From: Desmodus rotundus
Lineage: Eukaryota; Chordata; Mammalia; Chiroptera; Phyllostomidae
DNA length: 64,000 nt
Assembly: GCF_022682495.2 (NCBI RefSeq)
Contig: NC_071391.1
Span: forward strand, 123,981,896-124,045,895
Direction of reading: 5' to 3'
The notes beneath the pieces are model-generated. The model was not told where the DNA came from, ran no database searches, and saw nothing but the letters and a program-made list of their open reading frames with translations. Positions 21,869 to 32,577 of the stretch are shown piece by piece; position 1 is the stretch's first letter, and each line of letters begins with the position of its first letter. A program made the translations under genes and the position numbers.

Positions 21869-23234
21869 GTTTTCCTTGTATCTTGTCTTATTTTTCAGTG
21901 ACAGTTGACATCCAATATTATGCTAGTTTCGGGTATACAGCATAGCGGTTAGACAGTTCTATGTAACTTAGGAAGTGCCCACCTGGCACCACACGTAGTC
22001 ATTACAATATTACTGGCTGTATTCCCTGTGCTACATTTTGCATCCCTGTACTATTTTGTAACTACCAATTTGTACTTCTTAATCCCTTTACCTTTTTTAC
22101 CCAACCTTCCAACCCCCCTTCCATCTGGCAACTATCAGTTTATTCTCTTTATCTATGAGTTTGTTTCTGTTCTGTTTATTTTGTTTTTTAGATTTCACAT
22201 ATAAGTGAAATCATATGGTACTTGTCTTTCTCTGTCTGACATATTTCACTTAGCATAATACCCTCCAGGTCCATCCATGTTGTTGCAAATGGTAAGATTT
22301 TATTCTTTTTTATGGTCAAGTCATGTTCCATTGTATATATGTACCAGCTCTTTATCTAATTGTCTATCAATAGACATGAAGTTTGCTCCCACATCTTGGC
22401 TATTTAAAAAAATACTGCATTAAACATAGGGACATATGTAGGTTTTTGAATTAGTGTTTTGGATTTCTTCAGATAAATACCCAGAAGTGGGATTCCTGGG
22501 TAATATGGTAGTTCTATTTTTAATTTTTTCAGGTAACCCCATGCTGTTTTTCAATTTACAACTCCACCAACAATGCATGAGAGCTCTCTTTCCTCCACAA
22601 CCTTTGCCAACACTTGTTGTTTGCTGATTTTTTTGATGACAGCCATTCTGACAGGCGTGAGGTGCTACCTCATTGTGGTTTTAACTTGCATTTCTCTGAT
22701 GATTAGTGATGTTTTCATATATCTATTGGCCCTCAGTATGTCCTCTTTAGAGAAGTGTGTATTCAGGTCTTCTGCTAATTTTTTAATTGGGTTGTTTGTC
22801 TTTTTTGGTGTTAGGTTGTATGTGTTCTTTATATATTTTGGAAATTAACCCCTTATTGGATGTGTCATTGGTGAATATCTTCTTCCATTCAGTAGGTTGC
22901 CTTTTCATTTTGTCGATGGTTTCCTTTGCTGTGTAAAACCTTTTTTAGTTTGAAGTAGTCTCATTTGTTTATTTTTTCTTTTGTTTCTCTTGCCCAAGGA
23001 GACATATACCAAAAAAATTACTAAGAGCAATATTAAAGAGTTTTCTTCTAGGGGTTTTATGGTTTTAGGTCTTTCATTTAAGTCGTTAATTCATTCTGAG
23101 TTTATTCTTATATACGATGTAAGAAAGTGGTCTAGTCTGCATGTATCTGTCCAGTTTTCCCAACACTATTTATTGAAGAGACTATCTTTACCCCATTGTA
23201 TGTTCTTGCCTTGTTTGTCATAAATTAATTGACC
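21869..23234 (-). mobile_element. 5'-truncated L1 LINE (3' ORF2 + 3'UTR), minus strand
   Basis: About 1.37 kb of L1 in antisense: a T-rich remnant of the poly-A tail, then a 3'UTR (TTCGGGTATACAGCATAGCG), then reversed ORF2 3' text (CCATCCATGTTGTTGCAAAT, ACATCTTGGCTATTTAAA, GGATTTCTTCAGATAAATAC, TTTCCCAACACTATTTATTG). It is flanked by a 16-bp target-site duplication with one mismatch: ACACACAGCCTGCTCT at 21,853-21,868 and ACATACAGCCTGCTCT at 23,235-23,250. ORF2 is broken by stops and indels, so the copy is dead. Confidence 0.95.
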
Positions 23235-23250
23235 ACATACAGCCTGCTCT

Positions 23251-24620
23251 TTTATTGTTTCATGCCTTCCATCCCACTTGTCTCTCCTCTCCACCCCCAG
23301 AAGTCACTGCCGCATGGCCAGCGTTGCTGAAGTAGCTCTGATTTACAGATGGAGGAAATGCTCCCAGAAACCCAGTGGACATTCAATAAGTCTTGGCTGA
23401 ATTCCATTGACAGCAGGAGTTGTTGATAAGTGTAGTGATAATAATGAAACTAAACAATCCATTCTGAAGGGGGGGAAAACTTGCTGAAAGGAGATCAGCA
23501 GAGCAGTGACTTAAAATGCAATAATTTAGCAGGGCCAGGGTCATTTTTCCCTGGGATCACATTTCGGTTCCTGCGTGGGCTTTGGTAGGGGGATATACCT
23601 GTTTCAGAAACGTGTGGGGGATAATACAACAATTAACATTAAATGTTTTTCTTCGAAGGTTCTGCCATTGAATAACTAGAAACAGCAAAGGTTCAGTGTG
23701 AGAAGCCAGGGAAACATGGCCATAGGAATAATGTTCATATTTAATTCATTTAAATGACGGTCTTAAATACAATGCGATTTAAAAAATACAACAAACATGT
23801 GGTGGAGTTTAGACCATCTGGGTCTGTTTAAATTGCTCTTGTTTTTCAAGATCAAGGGTATTATTGATAAAAACAAAAATCTTTGTAATCACTAAACTTA
23901 ATCCAACTAACGATGATGAGAAGACCGTTGTAAACATGAAACATAACTTGGGAACCAAATCTTACATATTTTCCTCATTGGGAAAGGCATGTTTTCAGTC
24001 ATTTGCATTGGAGAAAACTGCAGAGCCAGCCAGGCAGGGCTTGTGGATAAATCAGTTGCCAAAGAGAGCCCCCAACCAGCTGGTGCTTTGCAATGATGGG
24101 ACTGTCAGCCACGGGGAAACTGAGCAGTGGCTGGGAATACCTCTGGCTTCACACAGCCCATGGGAGGGAGAGAAGCAAGCATGCATTGGATGAGGAAGAA
24201 ATTGAAAATCGGTAGAAGAAAAACAGAGGATGTTTGCCTAAGAACAAAATAAAAATGCACCTGTCTATGCTTGGCTTAGCAATTCAAGATTTAGGTCAAG
24301 TTTTAAATTTGTATTCCTTCTTCATCTTTGGGGTGTCTGCCCCATCAACATTTCCATTTAACTAACAAACATTTATTGAGTGTGTGGCCCTGGGCACCAC
24401 AAGGGTTAGAACGTGACTACCCTTCCTGCTTGTGTAAATGGCGGTACACTCACATGGGAATGGGGGCTTCTCCGGAGCCATCTGAGGCATCTTTTCTGTC
24501 CATCCTGGGTGTCAGCATGGTGACGACCATGGTTCATTGGACATCTCTATTCCTGTCTCACCCCTGCCTCCGAATTCACACACATATATTGGCCTAGTTT
24601 AAGTATAACCTTTTAATAAA
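23251..24620. other. Unique DNA; enhancer-like stretch 23,600-23,990
   Basis: AT-rich text with TTTAATTCATTTAAATGACG and ATTTAAAAAATACAAC segments but no retroelement signature. A short reversed MIR tail (AACAAACATTTATTGAGTGT) lies near 24,364. The 109-codon frame at 23,864-24,193 has no domain. Confidence 0.35.
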
Positions 24621-24623
24621 ATG

Positions 24624-25153
24624 TGAAAGGATTCTTGGGACCTTGTAAAGACAGCAAAGGATTAACTGAGAAGACCCAAACTCACTCAATAGAATAAATA
24701 CAGTTTATTAAACTGTTAACGCCAACACATTAATAGAAACAATAAGTGAGATGTCATGGACATGCATGATGGCAGCTGAGCCTGCTGGTTAATATTGCCT
24801 CTTCGAAGCCCAGTATTGGTGTTACCCCTAAGGAGGGGGTGTCCAAGGCAGCATCTGTCCCAGTTTTCTGTCATCGTCCAGTCTGCTTCTGTGTCACAAG
24901 CTGGTGTGCAGGTTGAACTACTCCTTCCTTGAATCCAAGCTAATATATTACTGTAAAACTTTCTTATTGTTGATGTCTCTACTGTTCAAGTTCAGTCTCT
25001 TAGACAGTATTAACTGTGTTTCTATTGCCTGAGCTATCCAGCTTGCCACCCTGAGGATCCACAAAGTACTTAGCTGTTGGAGATGGTATGGCTTTCTGGG
25101 TACTTCAAACAGTTCCGGAATGTGTCCTAGCACAGGCCTCTGCATGCCTTTTA
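24624..25153 (-). mobile_element. Probable solo LTR, minus strand
   Basis: A 530-bp block begins TGAAAGG and ends CCTTTTA (imperfect terminal inverted repeat) and is flanked by the same AAATG on both sides (24,619-24,623 and 25,154-25,158), the 5-bp duplication expected of ERVL/MaLR integration. An AATAAA on the minus strand sits about 85 bp from the left end, as expected for an LTR read leftward. The family is not recognised. Ending in TA rather than CA weakens the case. Confidence 0.5.
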
Positions 25154-25174
25154 AAATGTTGTCTTCTTATGAGT

Positions 25175-25985
25175 AGCAAAAAAATCCATCCACTCATTAG
25201 AAAAATGGGTAAAGAACATTTATAGAAATTCACCAAAGAAAGTAATATAAGGTAAATTCCAAGTGTTCAAATCATACGAAAAGATGCTCAGGGTCTCCAA
25301 TAATAAATAAGGCAAGTTAAAACAACGGTAGCTTTTAAATTTCCCTATCAGATAAGAAGATGACAACTACTGCTAATACCCAGTTTGGCAAAGGTGTGGG
25401 CGAAACAGAGGCTTCCGTGCTGGGGATGGAAGGGTGACTCGGCACAACATGTACAGAGAGCAATTGGCATTGTCTGTAGAAAGTTAGAATGTCTGTATCC
25501 TTTGAACGTATGGGAATTTATCCTATGGAAATACTACATTGTGGAAGAAATAGATATGCTCACCACATTATTTATAAAGTTGGAAACCCCTTAACTGTCC
25601 ATCAGCAGGGAATTAGTTTAAAGAACTACAGTAATCTGGTAATCCACACAAGGGAACGCTGTGTGACTACCGAAAAAAGGCAAGGGGGTCTATACGCACC
25701 TGTCTGGGGAAAGGTCCACAATACACTCAATTAAAAAAGCAAGTTTCCCATCAGTGTGCAGACTTTGATCTTTTTTTTTTTCTTGAAAGAGGTTTGTGTG
25801 TGTGTGTGTGTGTGTGCACAAACATGCATAAACCATTCTGGAAAAAAATGTATAGTGTTTACCTATAGGGAGGGAGGATTTATGAGCACATTTTCCCTTT
25901 TTATTCTATAGATTTTTGCCTTATTTGAATCCTTAAAGAAAAAACAAAGAAACTGTTTCATTTATAAAATTAGAAAATCCACAAG
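25175..25985 (+). mobile_element. Old L1M LINE 3' fragment
   Basis: Sense L1 text: AAATGGGTAAAGAACATTTA, ACGAAAAGATGCTCAGGGTC, AGGCAAGTTAAAACAACGG, CTGTCCATCAGCAGGGAATT, ending in an A-rich region. Strongly diverged, no open ORF2. Confidence 0.8.
25795..25816. repeat. (TG)11 microsatellite
   Basis: Uninterrupted TG dinucleotides inside the L1M fragment, following a T-run. Confidence 0.95.
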
Positions 25986-26229
25986 TAATTTTAAAATAAA
26001 AGTCTACTGGGGCTGCTATGAGGTTAGAGAACATAAGACTTTTGGTGGGAAACAGTAATATTGAGACTATTACCATTATCCTCTCTCACTGCTCAGGAGC
26101 TTTGTGTCTGGGTCTTGCCCTCTCCTCCCCATCATCTCACGTTGCTCTCACTCCCTGCTCCAGATTCCATGGTGCAGGATGAGGTTAATGGGTACCTGAT
26201 GGCCGGCCCCTGCAATTCAGTTGTTTGAC

Positions 26230-26741
26230 CTGGTCCACCACTCAAGGGCCTTCTTGCATTTTTCCTCCTTCCTTCCCTGCTCCTTCCAACTCCACCTGCT
26301 CAAGTCTTGCTCAAACTACTGCCCCTTTCCCTTTCTTTCCTTCCCACCTTTCCAACAGCTGACTCCTGGGCAGCAGTTGGCTCTTTGGTCACCCCTTTCA
26401 CTGAGATGCTCTCCTCTCCCCTGGTCCCTCTCCACTCCACTTAACTCAGTTCATTCACACATCCTCCTGTCAGCTCCATGGCTCCTCCCACCCCTTTCAC
26501 TTTCTCATCTTCCCTTCTCTCTGGCAAGTTCTTTCGGCCACATAGCATTCCTGTTTTCTTCCTTGGTTTCACTTTTCTGGTGATGTCTCCCTCCTCCACA
26601 TTCCTAATCTGCCCTCTCTCCTTAATCCCAGACCCACATTTCCAATTGTTCAGTGGATGTCTCTTCTGTGATGTCCTCTGTTGGCTAGTGTCCCTTCAAT
26701 ACACCAAATATGGAACTCAACAACTTCTTGCCACTTCCCAA
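26230..26741 (+). repeat. L2 LINE (reverse-transcriptase region), left part
   Basis: Long L2 stretch: CCTAATCTGCCCTCTCTCCT, CCCAGACCCACATTTCCAAT, GCTAGTGTCCCTTCAA and GAACTCAACAACTTCTTGCC. It is cut at 26,741 by an LTR and resumes at 27,279. Plus-strand frames here are decayed L2 coding text. Confidence 0.8.
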
Positions 26742-27278
26742 TGTAGGGGAGGAAAAACTTGTCCTCGATCCTCCTAGGGTCCCTGGCTGAGTCTGGATAC
26801 TAAACTGACAAAGACAGATCAAAAGGAGAACTTTTATTACATTTTATTAAAATTTTACAGGCACCTTCATAAAAGAATGAAGACCCAAAAAAGTGACCAG
26901 GTATAAAATCTTTTATACCTTTTAGGCAAAGAAACAATACATTTGTGACAAATTGTCAAGACAGAGGGGTTTGGGCTGGAGGTAGTAAATAGTGAAGAAG
27001 TAACTAGAAAGATAAGGATTAGTTTAACAATTTTTGTTTTTTACTAATTTCTTGGCCCCAGATTCCCTTTCTCTGGTGATAAGAATGCCTTCCTTTCCAC
27101 TCATACTAGGAGGGGACCTATCACATGGGAGTTGTATGACCTGACTCAGGGAGGAAGGACAAGGCAGTTGGTCAGAGTGGTCTTCCTGCTTTTGCCATTT
27201 TTTTCAACTTCCTTTAGTTTAAGATATTCAATATGCCAATGTACCATACTTTGGGGTAGTGTGTTGTGAGCTCCATCA
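26742..27278 (-). mobile_element. Solo LTR (537 bp) inserted in an L2
   Basis: Starts TGTAGGGGAG and ends CTCCATCA (imperfect inverted termini, TG...CA), with a 4-bp duplication CCAA on both sides (26,738-26,741 and 27,279-27,282). Four-base duplications are typical of gammaretrovirus-like (class I) endogenous retroviruses. The poly-A signal is on the minus strand at about 26,850. No internal retroviral sequence remains. L2 homology continues directly across the site once the LTR is removed. Confidence 0.85.
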
Positions 27279-27282
27279 CCAA

Positions 27283-27380
27283 TATCTTTCTTATATCGAC
27301 AATGTCACTTGCAATCTCAGTATCATCCTCTTTCTTACCCCTCATATCCAATCAGTTGCCAAGTTCTGTGAGAGCATCCT
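27283..27380 (+). repeat. L2 LINE, middle part
   Basis: CTTGCAATCTCAGTATCATC, CTTACCCCTCATATCCAATC and AGTTGCCAAGTTCTGTGAG continue the L2 interrupted by the LTR. Interrupted again at 27,381 by an L1; a further short piece (TTCTTACATCTCTTGGCATC) follows at about 27,910. Confidence 0.8.
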
Positions 27381-27898
27381 CCATACATTATTTACAACAG
27401 CCAAGACATGCAAACAGCTCAAATGTCCTTCGATGAATGTCTGCATAAAAAAGATGTACATACATACAGTGGAATGCTATTCAGCCACAAAAAGATGAAA
27501 TATTGCCATTTGTGACACCATAGATGGATCTCGAGAGTATGGTAATATGTTAAGTGAAATAAATTGGATGGAAAAGACAAGAACTGCATTATTTCATTCC
27601 TATGTGGGATATAAAACTAAAAGAAACAAGTTAACAAAGCAACCAACTGATCAACCAAACAAATGGAAAAAAAACTCATAGACACAGACAACAATATGAT
27701 GGTTACCGGAGGGAAGGGGGTGGGGGAAAGATGAAGAGGGGGAAGGGGGCCAAATCCAAGGTGATGGAAGGAGACTAGACTTTTGGGTGGTGAGCACACA
27801 ATAGGGTAGGCAGATGTTGTATTATAAAGTTGTACACCTGAAATTTATATTATTAACTAATGTTACCCCAGTGAATTTAATTTAAAAATATGAAAAAT
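27381..27898 (+). mobile_element. 5'-truncated L1 LINE inserted in the L2
   Basis: ORF2 tail and complete 3'UTR in sense: TACATTATTTACAACAGCCA, ATACAGTGGAATGCTATTCA, ATGATGGTTACCGGAGGGAA, TATAAAGTTGTACACCTGAA, ending GTGAATTTAATTTAAAAAT. Likely target duplication GAGCATCCT (27,372-27,380) / GAGCACCCT (27,899-27,907), one mismatch. Confidence 0.9.
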
Positions 27899-28084
27899 GA
27901 GCACCCTGTTCTTACATCTCTTGGCATCCCCAGTCAAGGTGAGCAGCCTTTTGTGAACCCACATCCTAATTTAACAACTTTCAAAGCATTGTGACTCCTC
28001 TGACACACATACATCTGTTCTGCTGTGTATTGACTTAGTTCTATGCATTTTCTGCACCCTCCCACCCCATTTTGTCAAGGGCTT

Positions 28085-28464
28085 TCTCACTCACCTTTGC
28101 CTCTGCAAATCTTGCACAGGACCTCACAGTGGTAGGTGTTCCAATTGCACGTTTGTTGGATCACTTTGTTCCCAAACCTGAAGTGCAGGGCATTGCCTTG
28201 AGTTGAACTGGCCCCTGCTACTGCCCGTGGTCTGGAGGCCCCCATCATTCCTGGCTCCCAGTCTCAGGAGAGGCCTAAGGAACAGAAAGACACAGCTCAG
28301 GTTTCGGTGGTTGTTAGAAACAGGGACTTACTCAAGTTACCTCAGGAGACAGGAAGATTTATCTGAAGGATGCTCTCGGCTCAGATCAGAATGTGGTCTA
28401 GAACTGATCGAGCTGGCACAGTGTTCTCTCCCATGACCGGACTGGTCACACTGTCTCACTGTGT
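28085..28464. repeat. Unclassified repeat-like DNA, left of a SINE
   Basis: GC-balanced text without coding potential. Together with 28,724-29,330 it reads like one interspersed element (LTR-like composition) split by a VES SINE, but I cannot name it or find ends. Confidence 0.3.
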
Positions 28465-28477
28465 TTCTGCATCTTTT

Positions 28478-28710
28478 TAAAAAATATTTTTATTTATTTA
28501 TTTTTAGAGAGAGGGGGATGGAGGGAGAAAGAGAGGGAGAGAAACATCGATATGTGAGAGAAACATCGATCAGTTGCCTCTAGTACGCACCCTGACTAGG
28601 GATGGAAGCCATAACCCGGCCACGTGCCTGACTGGGAATCAAGCCCGACGACCTTTTGTTTCGCAGGACGATACCAACCAATGGAGCCAGGTGTAGTAGG
28701 GCCAGGGCTA
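28478..28710 (-). repeat. VES-type bat SINE, antisense
   Basis: TTTTTATTTATTTATTTTTA tail start, GGAGAGAAACATCGATATGT, CCTGACTGGGAATCAAGCCC and CAATGGAGCCAGG head. 13-bp target duplication with one mismatch: TTCTGCATCTTTT (28,465-28,477) / TTCTCCATCTTTT (28,711-28,723). Confidence 0.93.
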
Positions 28711-28723
28711 TTCTCCATCTTTT

Positions 28724-29330
28724 GGTGTGCCTTCTCCATTCTCCTCCTGATAAGTCTTTGAGTCAGGCTTCTGTTATTTATAACTTCTGTTCCCACATAA
28801 CTGGTTTATAACTTCATTATCATGGTTTGTCTGGTTTCTTCTTAAGTCACAAACTTTAATTTGGCCTTATTGCTTTGGCCTTGTTGCTAATTACATCCTT
28901 CACTTGGCATTCTTGGTCCAAATGCCTTAGAAAGAGAATCCAATGGGCACAGCTCATCTTGAGTTGGTTGCCCATGATCCAGGTGTCTATTCCTGATCCA
29001 GTCAGCTGTCCCAGTGCTAGAGAAGTGGGAATGCTGGGTCATTCATCTCAAACATGGCAACTTAAAGACTACCTATTACATATGTATCTGTCAGAGTAAC
29101 ACTGAGGGCGTGGCCGGTCTGAGGCTGGGTCTGTCCCATTTAGGAATGTCACCCAGCACTGTATTTGGCTGCTGCATTTGGAACCAGGAACCCGACTAAA
29201 GGTAGGAATGGTTAAAAGAAAGAACCTCCTGGTTGCCTGGAATCTCGGTCCTCTCACAATACCGCTACCCCTTCCCCAAACACACTCTCTCACCAGACAC
29301 TGAGAGCACTTCCTGACATGAGGTGAATAA
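28724..29330. repeat. Unclassified repeat-like DNA, right of the SINE
   Basis: Continues the left block after the SINE. Contains CCCACATAACTGGTTTATAA and CAATGGGCACAGCTCATCTT. I suspect an endogenous-retrovirus-derived segment but see no diagnostic end, primer site or protein motif. Confidence 0.3.
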
Positions 29331-29790
29331 GGGGGGACAAGCTAGAAGGAAATCAGCAAACAAGCCAGTGCTAATACCAACAAGAGGAAATGCTGCGAAT
29401 TTTACAAAGGAGAACATTGATCTTCACTAGGAAGATGACAAGAAGAGAAAAAGAAGATAGATTCAACAGAGAACTTGATACCCAGCCAATTCAGAGGATG
29501 AAATAAACCAGGCCCTCAGGATGCTGAAATGAGAATCTAATAAAACGGCAATTGATGTAATCAAGACTAACGGCAGGTCGAGATATGAAAGTGAATTTAA
29601 AAAGATTGAGTATTGATTCTCCAATGCTAGTACAATGTTGACCAGCAAAGAGGATACACCCTAACCTCTCTGTTTACAACATCAGGTAAATTTCATAAAT
29701 TGCCAATAGATTTCTCTTTTCTACACGGCGGGAATTTCTCCTGGTGGGTATATGAAGATTTTTTTTAAAAGAATTTAGCTATAAATGAGT
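29330..29790. other. Unique DNA, no gene seen
   Basis: A-rich in its left part. The 61-codon minus-strand frame at 29,463-29,648 has hydrophobic stretches but no recognised family, and I treat it as chance. Confidence 0.35.
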
Positions 29791-29826
29791 AGCTTCTAAA
29801 TACAGTAGCGTTTGTATTTAGAAGCT
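29791..29826. repeat. Perfect 14-bp inverted repeat with 8-nt loop
   Basis: AGCTTCTAAATACA is followed after GTAGCGTT by its exact reverse complement TGTATTTAGAAGCT. The hairpin stem is AT-rich. No T-run or transposon body is attached to it. Confidence 0.95.
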
Positions 29827-29837
29827 GCTGTAAAATC

Positions 29838-29882
29838 TTTCCTCCCTCCCCCTCCCTCCCTTTCTTCTTCCTCTACTTTTTT
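29838..29882. repeat. Pyrimidine-rich (CCCT)n-like tract
   Basis: CCTCCCTCCCCCTCCCTCCC followed by TTTCTTCTTCCTC. Confidence 0.85.
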
Positions 29883-29989
29883 CTGGCATATTTATGAACA
29901 TTTCTTTTGTACAAGGCATAATATGTACAAATAGAGTTTTTTTACTCAAGAGCATAAGAAATACAAATATATACAATACAAAAAAGGTG

Positions 29990-30185
29990 TATCATTTATT
30001 GAATACTTATTTACTGGGTACTATTTTAAGCTCTTTATTCATATCAATTAATCTTCTCAACAGCCTTAAAAGGTAGGCACCAATATTTTCCTTATAAAAT
30101 GAAGAAACTGAGACACAGTGGTTCTATCACATCCTCGAGATCACAATCAGAAGTGGGGAAACAAAGCGACTGGCCTCAATGCAAG
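29990..30185 (-). repeat. MIR SINE, antisense
   Basis: TTATTGAATACTTATTTACT, GGGTACTATTTTAAGCTC, AAAAGGTAGGCACCAATATT and AATGAAGAAACTGAGACACA. Confidence 0.85.
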
Positions 30186-30239
30186 TAGGACCACTCGGGC
30201 TCCCCGAGTGCTGTCTAAGTCATCACATGGGGCAGCTGC

Positions 30240-30330
30240 TGGGAAAAGCACTGGAGCAGAAGTCCTGAATTTGAACTCTGCCTGACTTTGGGCAAGAATT
30301 TTACCCTTTATTTTCATAGTTGTGATCAAC
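30240..30330 (+). repeat. MIR SINE fragment
   Basis: GCACTGGAGCAGAAGTCCTG, AATTTGAACTCTGCCTGACT and TTGGGCAAGAATTTTACCCT. Confidence 0.65.
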
Positions 30331-30625
30331 TGGGGAGGCATTTTTTAATAGTATGAAGGGTCATTGCAATCTTTGATACAGAATGGCCACGTCTCGGTGG
30401 GACAGGTTCTAGCACAGCTAACTTCTGTGGCAGGGGCGAGCCTGTGCTCTGTTTGCTATGCACAGGCTGGATCTGCAGCCCTCAGCTGAAACCTGTTCAC
30501 TTGCATTGACCTGTCCCTTCAGTGAAGCTGCGTCCCAAGGAGGATGTGGAGTCTGGAGGAGCTGCCCTGAGGAACACTCAAGGAGAGAAAGGCCAGTGGC
30601 TTTTCTCGAGAGAATTTCTCCAGGA

Positions 30626-30757
30626 CTTTTTTCTTTTCTTTTCTTTTCTTTTCTTTTCTTTTCTTTTCTTTTCTTTTCTTTTCTTCTCTTCTCTTCTCTT
30701 CTCTTCTCTTCTCTTCTCTTCTCTTCTCTTCTTTCTTTCTTTCTTCTTTCTTTCTTT
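30626..30757. repeat. Compound pyrimidine microsatellite
   Basis: Three arrays in a row: (TTTTC)n to about 30,685, (TTCTC)n to about 30,731, then (TTTC)n to 30,757. It abuts the A-rich tail side of a VES SINE and probably grew from that tail. The long mirror-symmetric polypurine/polypyrimidine tract could form triplex (H-DNA). Confidence 0.95.
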
Positions 30758-30980
30758 AAAAAAGATTTTATTTATTTTCATTTAGAGAGATGGGAAGGGA
30801 GGGAGAAAGAGAGGGAGAGAAACATGTATGTGTGAGAGATACATTGGCTGGTTGCCTCTTGCACACACCCAACTGGGGACCTGGCCCACAACCCAGGTAC
30901 ATGTCCTGACTGGGAATCAAGCTGACAAGCCTTGGGTTCATAGGCCAGCACTCAATCCACTGAGCCACATCAGCCAGGGC
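30758..30980 (-). repeat. VES-type bat SINE, antisense
   Basis: AAGATTTTATTTATTTTCAT, GGGAGGGAGAAAGAGAGGGA, GGTTGCCTCTTGCACACACC, TGTCCTGACTGGGAATCAAG and CCACTGAGCCACATCAGCCA. Its tail merges with the pyrimidine microsatellite, so no clean target duplication is visible. Confidence 0.95.
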
Positions 30981-31059
30981 TATCATCTTTCTTAGACTAG
31001 CAACTTCTACACCTTCATAAGAAGTTACCAAGACAAGTCTGCCTGTCGCAAGATAGAAG

Positions 31060-31375
31060 GGAGGAGAAGCCAGATATGAACGGCCACATATTGTATGATT
31101 CCGTTTACATAAAATATCCATAATAGGCAAATCCACAGAGACACAAAATGGATTAATGGTTGCCAGGGGCTGGCAGGGGATGAGGGGGGATTGGGGAGTG
31201 ACTGCTAATGGGTATGGGGTTCTTTTTGGGGTGATGAAAATGTTCTGGAATTTGATAGCGTTGATAATTGCACAATCTGTGAATTTACAATGCTACAAAC
31301 TATTGAATAGTACACTGAAAAGGGTGGACTTTATGACACATAAGTTAAATCTCAATGTTAAAAAAGATAAAGTGA
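31060..31375 (+). mobile_element. L1M LINE 3' end
   Basis: GGCCACATATTGTATGATTC, AATAGGCAAATCCACAGAGA, GGTTGCCAGGGGCTGGCAGG, TTGGGGTGATGAAAATGTTC and TAAATCTCAATGTTAAAAAA: a 3'UTR of the L1MB/L1MC kind. Confidence 0.9.
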
Positions 31376-32569
31376 AGAGAGGAAGCTCCCAGCAAGGTTC
31401 CCATTGCTATGGAAGATTTCCTCATTGTGGATGTTTCTTTGAGTGGAGAGGAAGCCATAAGGACCCAGAGCTTCAGAGAATGTAACTCTCTGAGGGCCTG
31501 CCTGGCTGTTTGAGAAGCAGAGTCACAGGCTGGCCCCCAGCACAAACAACCAGCAGAGAGAGAGGCAGAGAGACCCACTCGGCCCCTTTCCTCACTGGGC
31601 AACGGTCCACAGAAAGCCAAAGCAACATCAGCTCCTGCAGAGGGGTCCCAGGTGGAATTTCTCCCTTTGAAAGCACACCCCAAGTGCTTCAGGACGGTCA
31701 CTGGGAGAGGAAGCTATGGCCCAGATGTGGCAGCAGGCTGTGGTTTGGTGGGATGTGGGGCGCGGCGCTCCCTGTCAATGTCAGTTTGCAGCTGAAGAGG
31801 GGAAAGACTCCCTGACTCTTTGCACTTGCCCTTGTGGCTTACCTCAGGCACGTGCACACACTCTCCTCCCTTTGGAGGCCTTGGGAGGAGAATTTGTTCT
31901 TTTTAAATAAAGAAAATGTGGCAAGTATTTGTTTTGGTTTACACACTCAGTCATTGCTGGATTCACCTATTACCTGGCCCCAGGCAGCCCCAGGATCTGG
32001 GGTTATGTGGTGCCTGGGGAAGGGGAAGTGCCTCCAATGCTTAGTGGGTCAACAACCAGGCCCAAGTGTTCCACTGAAGACCGGCAGCATGGCAGGGCAG
32101 GGGTCTGGCATGGGCCAAGGACTCCCTCAGTCTTCCCTACTGAGGTCTTACCATCTCCCCACGAAGCTGCCCCGTTACGAGGGGGTCCCTGCTCCTGTAA
32201 GACCCAGCACAGGTCTTGTCCATTAGATACTAAAGTCCAAGAGCTTTTCAAAGGCTCAGAAAATGTCTGGTTATTAGAATTAAGTCCATGGGCTCCAAAG
32301 TACGAGAAAAGAGAACTGCAAAACTGAACTGAATGAATGTTGGTGTTCACAAAATCTAACAGTCACCTTCATTCATTGTTAAAAATAATATGCACAAACT
32401 CTTCCATTTGAAAAGAGTTTGTTAGTTAGATTCTCTCTTTTAGCAAGAATTTCTGAGTATAATAATGTTTGCTAAGTCATCCTTGGTCAGAAAAAGCAAA
32501 CAAGCAACTAGTGGCGCCAGGGTGCAACTCTGGAACAATGAAGGAGTGACATTCACATCACACCGAGTT
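31376..32569. other. Unique DNA, no gene seen
   Basis: Overlapping frames of 100-130 codons on both strands (for example 31,834-32,226 and 31,929-32,327) lack domains and contradict one another. No recognised repeat. Confidence 0.45.
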
Positions 32570-32577
32570 CCCTAAAG

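Noticed and set aside
21412..21945. 177-codon plus-strand frame
   Set aside because: Runs into antisense L1 3'UTR and shows no domain.
22573..23223. Hydrophobic plus-strand frames that look like membrane proteins
   Set aside because: They are the antisense translation of L1 ORF2.
26221..26777. Plus-strand frames of 99-120 codons
   Set aside because: Decayed L2 LINE text crossing into an LTR.
30626..30757. Possible CRISPR or satellite array
   Set aside because: Short tandem units without spacers; an ordinary microsatellite.
30458..30835. 125-codon frame with Phe/Leu/Ser repeats
   Set aside because: Translation of the pyrimidine microsatellite and a SINE.
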